A stretch of 64,000 bases of DNA from assembly GCA_008692225.1 (NCBI GenBank), contig VICG01000005.1, positions 1,025,001-1,089,000 of the forward strand. Direction: 5' to 3'. Below the pieces are notes generated by a model. The model ran no database searches, was not told the DNA's origin, and worked only from the letters and a program-made list of their open reading frames with translations. The DNA comes from Monilinia fructicola. Taxonomy: Eukaryota; Ascomycota; Leotiomycetes; Helotiales; Sclerotiniaceae. Numbering within the stretch: position 1 is the stretch's first letter; each line of letters opens with the position of its first letter. Below are positions 11,798 to 24,187 of this stretch, one piece after another. A program made the translations under genes and the position numbers.

Positions 11798-12633
11798 ATA
11801 CTTTGCTCTGTGTATTGTACATTAGTTGGCAATCTGGGTCATTGGCGGGCGTTTTTTGAGCATCTGAGACTTTGATGTCACGGCGTTTATTTAGAAAGAC
11901 TTTGGTTCAAACAGTGGACGCGATGATGATGATGATAACGATGTATATCTTATCAGAACCCACAAACGGTGTACCTCTAGATAGATGAGTATTAAGCATT
12001 CGCAATTCAAGGAGAGGAAGAGAATGCGTGATCTTCTCATGCTCAGATGCCTAGGTATATCAACCATCCTGAATACCAGCTGGGCAGGATAAGTCGTGCT
12101 GAAGTCGGTAGGTAGTGTCTGAGTGGAGGAGGTATGAAGTTGAAATAAAGCCTGAACAGCATAACGGGATAAGCCGTAAGTTTGTCGTCATAATGCCAGA
12201 TTTGCAACGTATCCCACTGTGTACTACGTAAAATTATGTGATATTACCTATTAGTACTTGTAGCTCCTATAATTTCACGATCATGCATAAGGTTCCCTAT
12301 CGCTTGATTCGCTTCACAACGAGCGGTACCATAACCTTATTCCAGCAGCTATACATACTTCCTCTACTCGTATATCAACAACAATACGAGATTGACCCCG
12401 CTGGATATTGAAAGGACAGTTTACCAGTTTACCAGTTTACCGGTTTACCAGTTCACCAGTTCACCAGTTTATACATAGAAAGAAATTTATACCAAGGCCC
12501 GAGCGATATCAATCATATATAATGTGCAAATACCCCATTTCTTAATACCTCCGGATCGGCAAATACCGACCGTTTAATATACGGTACATATTCAACGTCT
12601 CAATCCATCCCTCTCTCTTTCTTGGTTTACTAC
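11798..12633. other. Intergenic, no gene recognised
   Basis: About 840 bp with a GATGAT run near 11931, a tandem TTTACCAG array (12417-12473) and otherwise unique AT-rich DNA upstream of the DDHD gene. Confidence 0.5.
12417..12473. repeat. TTTACCAG/TTCACCAG short tandem array
   Basis: Six to seven units of about 8-9 bp (CAGTTTACC, with CGG and TTCACC variants) lying about 165 bp upstream of the next start codon. Confidence 0.8.
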
Positions 12634-15600
12634 ATGAACGTTCTCTTTCACCAAGCTAGAATAATACCCAAGTATCTTCCTAACAATAATCGACTTCGAA
12701 TCTCTTATTCTGCGCTCAATTGGATCAAATCCTCAGGCGCAATTGACGCCCTTCGGCGAGCCAATGACAAGAAGATGGAGTCTGCGCCTGGGAACAAGCC
12801 AAAACCGTTAGAGAGATCATACTTATCCGCGGCCGTCGAATCGATATCGCCATGGGGAGGTTCGCGGGTATCGACACCTAAAGCGACAACACCCACCTTT
12901 CCCGGGGAGGGCTCAGGCTTAAAAAATCAACATGGCGGGGATCACAGTACGAATCATTGGCATGGGTGGAGCACGAAGAACTACCCTCTCGACTGCCCTC
13001 CCCTCAATCCAAGATGGTATCATGCGGTTGATGTAGGTGTTTCCATCTAGCATGCCGAGTGTCAGAGCTTACAATTACAGATCCCCAAGCGGAAACCCAA
13101 GCTTCTCAAGACCAATCACGAAGAAACCAAACCGGCCGCCCCTCCCAAGAAGTTCGTTACGTTCTCCGAACACGATTCGCGCGCAATCGAAGCTTCGTAC
13201 CAAAAGCTCGTGGAGGATTATGACAACGGTAGAGATCCACGCCAGAGAGTTCAAAGTGGCACTGGGGAGCAGACCTCGGGGGTGCAGGCGAGAGAGGTAA
13301 CACAAGTATTAATGAAGCTGGGCATAACGAGGAGGCAGACCGGGGGATCAAAGTTCCGGTACACGAGGACTTTCTATTCGACGTTGACATTGAGAAGAGA
13401 GAGCTGTCGCCGGTATATTGGCTGGGCCCGATTTACGATGTTCGCAGAGGCAGTTGGTTCTATCAAGAGGGTTCGGTTCTCAAGCCATGTGAAGAAAATT
13501 TGGCTACACAGCTAGAGGAAGGCTATTTGAAAGTCAAGCCTTTTCGTTATCCGAAGCCTCCGGAAAAGACTACTGCTCGGCCATTGTCTGTGAAGCCAGG
13601 GGAAGAACCTCGGTCATTAGCGCGTAGTGGTGCCTTTGGAAGCAAGCGTAATGGTTCTCCCCCCGTGACTCCAAAAGGTTCAGCAGAGAACCTGAAAGTT
13701 CCACAACAGGCTTCTGATGAAGGCAGTGCGCCAAAGGACTCGCCGCCACCCCACCAACCGCAAACTCATCGCTTATTCGGTACATACATGAACTCTATTG
13801 TCACCTATCAAGATGATCATGTGGCCTGGATCTCAAATGACAACATAATGTCTCGAGTTAGTAGCACCGTCTATCAAAAGTTTGCGGGCGGTGGCTACCT
13901 CGGGGGTGTAAAGATCGTTCGCGGATATTCGGAACCAGGTAAAACGAAAGATACCACATCTACAGACAAGGACAGGGACAAAGGGCCAAAAACACCTACT
14001 AGTGCCGCAATGGCTGCTTCGACTACTCCAGAGTACCTGCAACTTGATGACCGCCAGCAGAAGCTATTAAAACGCCGATCTGCACCTCCTAGCACAAGTC
14101 ACTCGGATGCTTCGTCAGGAGATAAGAGTGGCGAGAATCGGGAAGCGGCGTACAACAAACTAACCTCTATAGATACGGAAGCCGAGGCCGAAGCTGTCAG
14201 GAAGCGTGATGAGAAGGAGATTCAAAATGATTATAATGATCGAGATGACGAAAATCAAGGGCGTGATATCGAACATTTGATACTAGTGACGCATGGTATT
14301 GGTCAACGCTTAGGCATGAGGTATGTTTTTGAGACTCTTCTTCATCATATCTGCTGTTTTTCATTCAGAGATCAGTTTTATGATTTCTTCGTTTCGCAGT
14401 TTCGTTTCTCAGATCGTCTTGCGCGCTGTTGTACAAATCGCGTAATATCTACAGTAGTTGGACTCTGTTTTCATTATTTAAAAAGGGGCTCGCTTCTGAT
14501 GATAGATCTACAACGCTAATCCGATTGGATCCATTTGCATTTCTTTCTTAATCTTTTCAACTGTCTACGGTTCTTTTGGTGCATTGAAGAGCAAACGTGG
14601 AATAATCTGTTGACTCCAAACAGAACTGAGAGTGTTAATTTCGTCCATGACGTCAATGTTCTCCGCCAAACGCTCAAAACTGTCTACGAAAATTCTGCCG
14701 ATCTGCAGGCTCTAAATGCGGAAATAGATAAGCTTCCTAAAAATTGTCGTGTTCAAGTTCTTCCAATCTGCTGGCGTCACTTGCTCGACTTTCCACGCAA
14801 AGGCGTTCGGCAAAATCGGAAGGAACACGATCTTGGTGACGCTTTTGGCGAGGAGGAAGAATACCCAAGTCTTGATGATATTACCGTGGAGGGCGTGCCG
14901 TTTGTTCGCTCGCTTATCACTGATCTTGCCCTTGATATCTTGCTATATCAAAGTGCCTACAGAGAACACATCAGTAATATTGTTCTTACCGAGGCCAATC
15001 GAATTTACAATCTTTTCCGAGAGCGGAATCCTGAGTTTTCAGGGAAAGTCAGTTTGGTAGGGCATTCTTTAGGGTCGGCAATTTTGTTCGATATCCTTTG
15101 TCAACAGAAGGAAACCAAGAACCGCAGCGCAAGCGCCTCGCACTACAAGAATCGCTCTGCTCCGTCTGCACAGTCACAGTCACACGGCAAGAGTCTTGAA
15201 TTCGACTTTGAAGTGGAGGATTTTTATTGCCTCGGAAGTCCCATAGGATTGTTTCAGATGCTGAAAGGACGAACCATCGCGGCCAGAAACCGTGCGGAAT
15301 CCCTACTTTCCGAGAGTCCGATGGACATAGATTCAATGCAAGATCCTTTTCTTGCAACTGGCTCGGGTGCGGGCTTCTCTCATCTGGAGAACATATATCT
15401 AGCACGACTGGGTTACCCTACTCTGTTTCCAGCCCAAAATGCGCCCGCTTGTACAACATCTTCCACCCAACAGATCCAATTAGCTATAGGCTTGAGCCTT
15501 TAATCGCCCCTGCAATGTCATCCATGAAACCTCAGCTACTACCTTATACCAAAAAGGGAATCTTCGGTGCAAATATGAACCAGGGAATCACTGGCATCGG

Positions 15601-16378
15601 AGCTAAAGTAGGACAAAGCGTCAGTGGATTATGGTCTAGCTTGAGCTCTGGAATCGCGAGCAGTCTCTTGAACCGTAGTCTCGGACTAACAGGCGAAGAC
15701 GTCGAAAGAATGCAAGCATCCAACTCATCAACCATCAAGGGACAATCAGCAGGCGCAGGCACCAACATAGCAGCAGGAGTTATTCCCGACCACCCTAACC
15801 TCCAAAGAGAAAACACAAACGAGAAGATGAGGCAACTTGCTGAAGATACAGCCGCGGCGGATAGGGATGGAGCGGGTACAGCGCCGACATTGATTGATGA
15901 TGAGATCGAGACTTTGTATGCGGGATTCCAAAAACGGAGGAAGAATGATATGCCCGAGTCGGATTGGGCCGAGGTGGAGGAAAGGGCGAAGAAATTGAGG
16001 CGAGAGGAGATGAAGGTCAGGGCGTTGAATCAAAATGGACGGGTGGATTTCAGCATCCAAGAGTAAGTTCTTCTATCCCTCTCATTCTTCGAAAAGGCAG
16101 GAAGGAACCATGCTAATCAAACGCAATCAGGAGCGTGCTTGATTTCAACCCAATCAACACTATCGCAAGCCATCTATCATACTGGTACGTCAGCCACTCA
16201 CTCGCCCCTCCAACACATTTTGACGCACAGCCCTACAATCCCGCTAACACAAAAAAAACACAGGGCCGATGAAGACGTATCCCATTTCCTCATCGGACAA
16301 CTCCTCTCCCGTCATCGAACGGTCGCTCGCTTACACAGCACCGGCAATGTTAATAGCAAGAAAAGAAGCCACAAATAA
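12634..16378 (+). CDS. DDHD-domain phospholipase (PA-PLA1/Ddl1-like)
   Basis: Intracellular phospholipase A1-type protein related to yeast Ddl1 and mammalian DDHD1/2. The first ATG is at 12634; an internal ATG at 12775 (MESAPGNKPK) is an alternative start. The order is an N-terminal region with NHWHG and PLNPRWYHAVD, an intron at 13033-13080, then PVYWLGPIYDVRRGSWFY, a Ser/Lys-rich linker, HLILVTHGIGQRLG, a roughly 305-bp intron (14322-14626), VNFVHDVNVL and QVLPICWRHLLDF. The lipase nucleophile elbow is VGHSLGS. The DDHD block is EDFYCLGSPIGLFQMLKG to YNIFHPTDPISYRLEPL, followed by a hydrophilic tail (QKRRKNDMPESDWAEVEER) and two small terminal introns (about 16063-16130, 16183-16263) leading to WADEDVSHFLIGQLLSRH. 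Two apparent one-base losses occur in G runs: G5 at 13278-13282 and G3 at 15410-15412. All catalytic landmarks are present, so the gene is probably intact in the organism. Confidence 0.88.
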
Positions 16379-16756
16379 ATCCCATAGGCGAATTAAAAAA
16401 AGAAAATTTTTTTCATGAAAATAAATACGTCTAATCTCCTCCTCCCACCCCATCGCAATATTGGAACCCCGAACCCTATAAACAAAAAATAAAAACAGAA
16501 ACAGAGACTGGGACTGGGACTGGGAATGGGATAGGAAGAGGAAGAGGGAAGAGAAAAGCTACATCTTTAGATACAGGCGCACGATACAATCAATCTCGCA
16601 CGGCGTGGGGAATCCTTCGGCGTTGGCTCGCTCATCGTATTATCGCGAGCTAGCTGCCTATGCGGTGTATGTATGCATGTACGTACGTATGTACGTACGT
16701 ACCATTCATCACACGGAACATGGTGTGCTATTGTGTGTTCTATCTCGTTTTTCGTT

Positions 16757-16758
<2 letters not shown>

Positions 16759-16787
<29 letters not shown>
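16759..16787. repeat. Poly-T tract (29 T)
   Basis: Uninterrupted run of 29 T between GTTGG and GAGATGGG. No flanking target duplication or retroelement-like sequence is visible, so there is no evidence that it is a retroposon tail. Confidence 0.9.
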
Positions 16788-16995
16788 GAGATGGGATAGG
16801 ATAGGATAGGATCGGATCGGATAAGGTGGGAGGGGATCTGTCGATATGGGATACATAGGATGGGATGGGATGGGATGGGATGGGTTGGGATGGGCTGGGT
16901 TGGGCTGGGGTCCTGAATGGATGGACAAGTGGGCGTATAGAGGGTAGAGGTAGAGGTGTTTGGAGTGGTAGAGGTAGAGGTAGAGGTAGAGATAA
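16788..16995. repeat. Mixed GGATA, GGGAT and TAGAGG microsatellites
   Basis: Successive purine-rich arrays: GGATA/GGATC (16793-16822), GATGG (16858-16905) and TAGAGG (16944-16992). Purine-rich on the + strand throughout. Confidence 0.85.
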
Positions 16996-17668
16996 GGGGT
17001 GGCTGATAGAAGAGAGATATCGATGCTGATGCTAAGGTATGAAATGATGTTATACCATGATAGTGTATCGGCATTCTTCGCTTCATGATCTTCACGGTAT
17101 GATCGGCGTGAACAGTTGGGCGTGTGTGTTTATTTGTATGTATGCATATCTAGATGCGATGGCGAATTTTGGTGTCGCGGCCTATTTCAAATATCTATCG
17201 GTTCAGATAGGGGCCTTTGGTACCCCGCAGAGTCTTGGCTATCGTCCCCAAGCAATGACTTTCGCCATTTGCTAGACTCGGGTAAATCGCAGATATGAGA
17301 TCATTGCAAGAATTATAAAATGTCAAATTTGAAAGATAAATTGATGGCATCGCCACATTGATTCCACACACAGATGAGATCAAATGTCAAAGTGTAAATT
17401 ATGTGCTCAATTTGGAATTTTTAATACTAACTACCCATGAAAAACTATGACCACAATCATATGCTGCTGCTGACCTAGAAGGAAGGGGGTTTCAATTTCG
17501 TCGGCGTTGCCAGTCCAGGTCCTGGCTCGAGTCGGAAGGTCTCGGGGATCGGGGAATCGAATCTAGAAACACAATGGTAAATTCAGGCAAAGAAGGAAAT
17601 ATCAGCAGCCAAAAGACACAATAAACTTTTTCCTGCCGTGCGCAAGCCTCATCCGGAGAAGGGCCTGT

Positions 17669-18998
17669 TTACTCGGCGGTGTCCAGTTCATCATGCGCTG
17701 GTGGAGGAGAATCCATGGTAACTGATGGGTATCAGACGAATTAGAATATTTTGACCTGGTTGTCGCGTATTGGAAGTGTAAATTCACCTTTCCTGTCATC
17801 TCCATTGGCACCAGGTTCTCGAACGTCGTCACGTTCATCCTTGTTATCGCGATCTCTATACATGAGGCGTAAGCTTGTGTCTCGTGTTGACCTCTGAAGA
17901 TTGGCTTACCTATCATCGGGGCTACGTGAGCGATCAGCTCGGTCGCGGTCTCGTCTGTCGTAGTCGCGGTCCCGGCGGTCTCGGTCGTCCTTACGGGGAG
18001 AGTAGTCACCACGGCCACGTCGGGGTGAGTTCGAACGACGACGAGGGGAACGGCGTCCACCACGTTCTCTACCGCTATCTCTGCCACCATCACGACGGCC
18101 TGGACGGTCCTCACCAGTATCGAATCGCCAAGACGCCGAGGGAGGTGTGCGGGCCCACTAATCTCTGAATCAGAATTCGAGGTGCGCAAGTGATGTCATT
18201 AAGACTTACTTCAATCTTCAACAAATCATCCCGGCCAATACGCTTGTTGTGCATTTCATGGTAGGCATCATCGGCATCGCGACGGGACTCATACTCAACG
18301 AAGGCGAACCTACTTTACGTGTCAACTATATTAGAGTGGTTACCAATGGGAGTTGGAAAGTACTTACAGACGAGATGCGGCGGTGCGAGGAGCTGGAATA
18401 TCACAACGGACCAAACGGCCATAGCTACGACGACATGGTTAGACTCAATGCACTGTCGAATAGGGAAATATAGGAGAGAGATATGGATGAAAGTAAGAGA
18501 TATATAAGATATGTATGATAAATAGTAATCGATCCGCCGCAATTCGAACTTTTTCTCGCGAGACAAATGTGGGAATATCAAGTGTTCGTATCGTTGTGCG
18601 ACCGCTCGATCGAACGTGGAGGATTTGGGAAGAGGGGATAGGATATGCGACGAAATTGACAGCGAAGTCTCGACGGATAAGGGACGAGGATGGACGAAGA
18701 TGGGGAAATAGATCAATCGCAATCAAGGAGGACGATCATCGAGATATCGATTTTTGGCTGACATACCGTTCGAATTCGTATGCAAGATCGCGAGCACGGA
18801 TGCCAGCTCCGAAGCCCTACAAGATATATGTCAGTATATCCCTGAAGCCTTGAAGCTTCTAATATAATAGTTTGGAGGCGGGTATAGATATATGTCTATA
18901 TGTATACAGTATATGTATATAACGTATATATGTGTGGAGGTTGTGGATGGAGGTGGAGCGCATACGGTGACATAGAGTGTTGTACCACCACGAGACAT
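17669..18998 (-). CDS. srp1: SR-like RNA-binding splicing factor, Srp1 type
   Basis: A one-RRM protein with an arginine/aspartate-rich tail, closest to fission yeast Srp1, which acts in pre-mRNA splicing. The start at 18998 gives MSRGGTTLYVT. At least five introns follow. The RRM is assembled from GFGAGIRARDLAYEFER, YGRLVRCDIPAPRTAASRL (RNP2/RNP1 region), FAFVEYESRRDADDAYHEMH and GRDDLLKIE, then WARTPPSASWRFDTGEDR. The tail is RS/RD-rich (RRSPRRRSNSPRR, DYSPRKDDRDRR, RADRSRSPDD) and ends VTMDSPPPAHDELDTAE with a stop at 17669-17671. The second intron, about 340 nt (18430-18769), is long. The reading is continuous with no frameshift. Simple frames on this strand at 17602-18189 are an out-of-frame shadow of the RS tail. 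Confidence 0.88.
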
Positions 18999-20145
18999 TT
19001 TTGTGTGAATGAGAAAAAGATGATGAGAAGGCCAATCAAATATATGACTCTTCTTTGCTCCTCGAAAGTCGAGCTATATCTGTCACTTCCAAGGCTGTGT
19101 TTGTTTGGAGTTGAGACAGTGAGACAGTGAGGTAGAAAGGTAGAAATTATCAGTCTTTGATGTCTTGATAGATTAAATGAGATAGATGGATGGAAGATTA
19201 TTAAATGGTCTGGTTGGTTGTGTAATGAAATACTGTACGGAGTAGAACCAAGCTTAGAAGACAAGAGACAAGATTAACCCGGGAAGGTGTGGGAGGAATA
19301 TTATTTAAAGTTCTCGTGAGCCACCGCTAAGAGAAAAAGGCGGATGCCTGGATGCCTGGATGCCTGGAAGGGATGCGTGGCTGGAGTGGGAGCAGATGGA
19401 ATCACATGACTGTGACCATCGATCTGCTCAGAACATGGAGGAGCGCCAGGAGTTGTAGAACTGACCCAGTCTTACTATGATATATGACAAGCACCGAATA
19501 AGATATGTTGACTAAAGTCATAGACAGATGGATGTATAAGAAGCATTCTCCTCTTTTACTAGAACTACCTAGTACCCAGTTCTATGTATGTGAATCCAGT
19601 CCGGATCCCTCCAGATCTGTACTCCTCCCTCCTGGGTCCACGGATAGTTCTGTTCGTGGCATGCAGAATGAAGGAAACCATTCTTTTGAATCAACACGGT
19701 CCTTATCTATTTATTATTCAAGATTGGCAACATAGCTATGGGAAAGTGTTGGCTCCTCCCCTCCCATCCAAATTAGGCTGCTAAATAAATCTAGGTAAAG
19801 GTAAAACAAAGCTCATGAAGCTCTCTGCCACAAATACCTTTTTATGTTCATACATCGTAGAACTTCTCAATTACCATCGCGAATTCGCTCCAGCTTCCTA
19901 GCACATCTATTCCTATTCTCCTACCATCGTTGATTGATAGGATTCGGTCTTGAGAATCTTGTCTGTGTCTTTTTACAAAATAACGCCCGCTCCCATATGC
20001 CTGCCCAGATGCCTGCCCAGATGCCTAACCAAATGCAATCCATTGACCAGGTCTGCGCCGTCTTCATATACAAAGCCTTGACCTTTAATACGCCCGTCCA
20101 AAACCGCTTCTAAGTTTGAGAATTACCAGCCGGCCTTTCCGAAGC
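18999..20145. other. Intergenic, 1.1 kb
   Basis: Upstream of the Srp1-like gene and downstream of the carrier. Includes short repeats of GAGACAGT (about 19113-19130) and GGATGCCT (19343-19367), one TACGGAGTA motif (19236-19244) and GATGCCTGCCCA steps near 20005-20030. No gene recognised. Confidence 0.5.
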
Positions 20146-21439
20146 TCATAAATCGGCCTCGTCGGCTCTCAACGTCAGCAAGAAATCCCTGGTAATCTCG
20201 AAGCTGAGCCAACTACTCGCCATACTCGGCGCTACCTTGAGCAAGTTGGGTACAATGCCCTTATACATGCCAGCAACACCTTCTTGTGCAATAATACTTC
20301 GGACAGCATCGAAAATTGATTTGTATTGATATCCCATACCGGACATCGTATTAATTTGGAAGCGACGTCGGAGAACATCACTGCATAGCATTAGTGATGA
20401 GTTCAAGAAACATTAACCAAACCGCTTACAATGGATATGTGCATGTTTGTGCTACTGCGCCAGATATAGCTCCAGCTGCTAGCTTTCGGCCTGCATTGGG
20501 GTTCTTGTCTCCCTCTGGAGTAAAATGCTTTCTTACAAGCTCATAAGTCATGAAGTTAAGACCAACCTTATTGCCTGGGTTAGCATCGGAATCCGTACGA
20601 CAAAACAGCCCAGAGGTTCACACTTACGTAGGGTGCAACGCCGGCAACAGTGGGTATGATTCCTCGATATAATGCAAGAATGCCACCTTCAGTCTTGTAC
20701 ATTGTCTTTAGCGTAGCAAACATGCCTGGTAGCTTGGTGCCATGTTGTCCCAAAGCCGCAAATGACGCAGATTGAATGGACAATCTGGTGCGAACAATAT
20801 CTAAAGGATATGTGAAGAATACGGAGGTGATTCCAGCAGCTCCACCACAAATAAGGCGCCTGAAGGAACTTAGATCCGCACCTGGGGAGGTCTCGAAGAA
20901 CTAAAAAAGGGGGGGTAGGCGATTAGTACTTGCTTTTCAAAAACATCTCTACCAAGTCAAAACCACCCGAGGAATCAAATTGCCAGAGGAATAATAAAAG
21001 TACAATCCGCTTTGGGGAATTTACCTTTTTGTAGAAATTATAACTTCCAAATTGGACAGCGGAATATGGGACAATTCGAATGCAGTTGGTGCCATTACCC
21101 CTCATGAGTCCGCGCCAACCTTCCTCTTTCCACATCTTCATAAGCCCCTTGCCTACCGACATCTTATATTCTTCTCGTCCCACGCTTTGGATTTGAAAGA
21201 GAATCTTAAGTCGTTCCAAAGGCGATACCACTGTTCTAGATACCGCACCTGCTACTCCACCAGCGCAGAATGCCGCTACCACCGGCTGTGCGATCAATTC
21301 TCTGAGTTGAAGGACTTTGGGGCCATATTTGGGCGTGAGAACATCATTCCTAGACTAGAAATCAAGAACCACAATATCAGCACTTATATACGAAGAAACG
21401 AGCGAGCAAGATTAAGAGAATAGAACATACGGCAGACAT
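20146..21439 (-). CDS. Mitochondrial carrier, APS/PAPS transporter type (yeast YPR011C-like)
   Basis: A six-helix SLC25 carrier of the mitochondrial inner membrane. Its sequence matches the fungal family whose yeast member YPR011C carries adenosine 5'-phosphosulfate and PAPS. A tiny first coding exon of 9 nt (MSA, 21431-21439) splices to SRNDVLTPKYGPKVLQL. The three carrier signatures are SPLERLKILFQ, YPLDIVRTRLS and YPFDVLRRRFQ, each followed by the repeat-end pattern (EGWRGLMRGNG; EGGILALYRGI; EGVAGMYKGI). It ends SSWLSFEITRDFLLTLRADEADL. Introns lie near 21355-21430, 20900-21024, 20577-20625 and 20382-20429. All exons read cleanly, with no indel. Substrate is inferred from family resemblance only; a CoA/ADP-type (Leu5) carrier is the main alternative. 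Confidence 0.85.
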
Positions 21440-22698
21440 TTCCAGGAATAGTAGCTAAGCTATGCACCCAAAGCGGCCTGTAAAGCTCAACGCACTCCTG
21501 ATATCGCCGCGCATGCGAACCCTGGGGACGAGTTTTTGAGGATAAAGGAGAATTTGATATCGACAAGATATATGGAGAACCTAAAGTTTTGATTTAAGAA
21601 AGAAATAAGAAATTGACGTTCAATTGCCGAATACTTGGTACAGACACAGTCGGATAGAGACCTGGGAGTTGTGAGGCTGGCTGGGTTTGGCTTGTCGGCT
21701 TAAACCAAGCTTGAGAGGGAGATTCCAATAGCGGCACAAGATTGTCAATTTTCTGGGTCGAGGATATCGGAAAGCAAAGAAGGATGGATGGCTGAAGGTG
21801 GTAGGTAGTCGGTGGATGATACCAATCAATATCTAGGTATTCACCAACAACAACAACAACAATCTGATCAAAGTAGTGAAGCAGAAGGACAAGAAGTTAA
21901 AGAAAGAACCTTGGAAGTCTAGGATAGTTCATAAGTCTATTTTTGTATTATCAATAGGGGATTTTAATTTGAAGGGTTGTTATTGATGCGAGGGATCCAA
22001 TTTAATAAAGTACAGTACACTGAGTACAGTACAGTACAGACAGGATGGATGGATGGATGGATGGATGGATAGTCGTGATAAATTGATACTGTACAGAGCA
22101 ATGAGAGGATCAAGGATACTGGACCCCGTGGACCTTTAATAGATAGGGAGGGACCTTTTTGGAGATTGTCGAAGCTCGGCCAGTCACGTTGAGCGGAAAA
22201 AACTTTACACCATGTACGGAGATTCATACGGAGTACAGTACAGTAAAGTAAAGGGTTATGACGGAAGGTTACAGGACAAGCACAAGTCCAGTCTCGAGGC
22301 TTAGTCATCCATCTATGGATCGACCTATACTTTAGATATCCATGGATGAATGAATTTGGCAATCAATTAGTTCTCTGATGTGAAGTGTGAATTGGATCTT
22401 CTCATTATTGTATATTTATATCAATTGGTTGCAGGTACCTATGAATCACAAACATCCAATACTAGCTATAGGTATCGTATCTTACAATGTTATGATAATC
22501 ATTATTATTAGGTAATAAATATGATTAATACATTGGTATTCATTTAGATCTTGGTTCATCTCTCTCTAATGATATCCAGATAATACCTATCTAGCACCTC
22601 CCTAGGTAGGTAGTAACTTCATATAACAGCTCTCTTTCATACAGTGCGCTTCTCCCTTTCATGTGTACCCGGACTCTGTATACATCCATCTATGGATA
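21440..22698. other. Intergenic with GGAT array
   Basis: About 1.25 kb between the carrier and the MITE. Contains CAACAACAA (21846-21862), GTACAGTACAG steps (22010-22040), a GGAT array (22042-22072), one TACGGAGTA (22227-22235) and AT-rich sequence. No gene recognised. Confidence 0.5.
22042..22072. repeat. GGAT tetranucleotide array
   Basis: Seven tandem GGAT units directly after a GTACAGTACAG cluster. Confidence 0.9.
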
Positions 22699-23094
22699 CA
22701 GTAGAACCTGGTTATAAGGGATCGAAAAATTCGGCCAATTAAATCCCGTATATCCAGGATTCCCGTATATGCAGGTTAGGCAACAAGGCATCAGCAAAAT
22801 TTGTATGGCTAAGCTTAATCATTTTTTTATATACCCCTGATATTTTTCACAAAAAAATCATGTGATATGTTATCATTTAGACTATTCCCCACTAATTAGA
22901 TCATCTCCCCACTAAATTTTATACGATAGCCAATAAAATCTTCAATTTTTATAAGGGACTAGGAATAATTTGTCCCGTAATCCCTTAAAGTTAAAAAATC
23001 CCGTTCCCCCATACAAAAATTACCAAAATTGGAATAAATGTCCCGTATAACGAGTTATCCCGTATAACGTAGTCCTTATATACAGGTTCTACTG
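22699..23094. mobile_element. Pogo-like MITE, 396 bp, with TA target duplication
   Basis: The two ends are inverted copies of CAGTAGAACCTG (22699-22710 and 23083-23094, perfect over 12 bp), continuing imperfectly through a shared ATAAGG. The element is flanked on each side by TA (22697-22698 and 23095-23096), the target-site duplication of Tc1/mariner-pogo transposases. The terminal sequence resembles pogo-family ends of the CAGTARAACCTC type known from plants and fungi. A motif around CCCGTATA is iterated in both subterminal regions (near 22746, 22764, 23042 and 23059). The interior is AT-rich, has no transposase frame and carries CCCGTTCCCC- and CCCTTAAAG-like steps. It is therefore a non-autonomous element mobilised in trans. 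No second copy is present in the window. Confidence 0.85.
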
Positions 23095-24187
23095 TACTTG
23101 CTGTCTATGGGTGCGGGGAGGTAGAATTACCCCATAATTTACAAAATGACCCCAGGGCTGGATACAGTGGTAGATGTGATGTCAGCCATGCCAACCATGC
23201 CAACCATGCCAGCCATACCAGCAATCAATTCCGTAGTTTCCCGCATCAACTGCATATCGATCGATCATCTAGTCAATTGGATACCTAGTACGCAGGAGTC
23301 AGGACTAATCTTCTTATTAGGAACCAACTCATCCTTCGGGAGGTACGTATCTAGGCATGAGCCAGTAGCTAGCAAGCCAACTGGGCAACTAGCTGCTTGC
23401 TGCGTTCTGTAGAATTGTATATAGCCTTCACTATGCTGTTCATTATACTGTGCACTGTGCAGTGATACAATATCAGCTTGATAAAGACCATTTCATTATG
23501 GATTCTCATTTCCAAGGTTCATTGTAGATGGATCATTCTGCGAGACATATGAATTTGAGCAGGTTATTAGACTATTTTATTAGTATAGAGGAGCTTTGAT
23601 GGTACAGGACAATGAGGACATACATATAGGACTTATTGTTACTAGGTAGACCTACCACCATCAAATAGGCAAGCCGAAATCTGCATCTAGGTAGGTAGTG
23701 CAGTATCAGGGAATCTTTCAACTACCTAATTACCTAGTAAAAATGTATGTTTGTGTTACTTTGGATTCTGGAAGTATTGGAATCTTTCACTGATATCGAA
23801 GATATTGAACTGATTATCATATCATTCTCGCAAGACGGCAGCTTTTCCTCTCAACTCACCACTCGCCCACCACTTTGGCGAGGCCGAGTACAGTACCCGT
23901 ACATTATCATCATCCATGTACCGATACGATCCATGGATACTTCGGCTCTATCTGACTCGAGTTCTGCTCCCTCAGTCCTTCGTCCTCCCGGGCGGTCAAC
24001 TTCAGCAGAAAATAATTATAATGGCCTCAGTCCACAATACACGGAAATATGTATCCACCGAAAAATTTAAGCGAGTTCACGCACCTTGCTCCATATTCTC
24101 AATTTCTTCCAAAATTGTTTTTCCTCTCGCTGGAATCTATCAACGACTTCTCGACACCTCGACGACAAACCCCCCCAATCGCCAACA
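23095..24187. other. Intergenic, upstream of eL18
   Basis: No gene recognised. A short ATGCCAACC array (about 23189-23215) keeps a small frame open at 23146-23412, but nothing in it looks conserved. The 300 bp before the eL18 start are its likely promoter and 5' untranslated region. Confidence 0.45.

Larger units (their letters stand above)
16379..17668. other. Intergenic, 1.3 kb, simple-sequence rich
   Basis: Between convergent DDHD and Srp1-like genes. Contains GGGACTGGGA steps (16506-16530), an ACGT-alternating stretch (16675-16700), a T29 tract, GGATA and GGTAGA arrays, and then unique AT-rich DNA. No gene recognised. Confidence 0.5.

Noticed and set aside
16759..16787. Retroposon poly-A tail (29 T on + strand)
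   Set aside because: No target-site duplication and no retroelement or processed-gene sequence next to it.
17602..18189. 195-codon minus-strand frame
   Set aside because: Out-of-frame reading of the Srp1-like RS tail; the correct frame gives the RRM continuation and RS/RD repeats.
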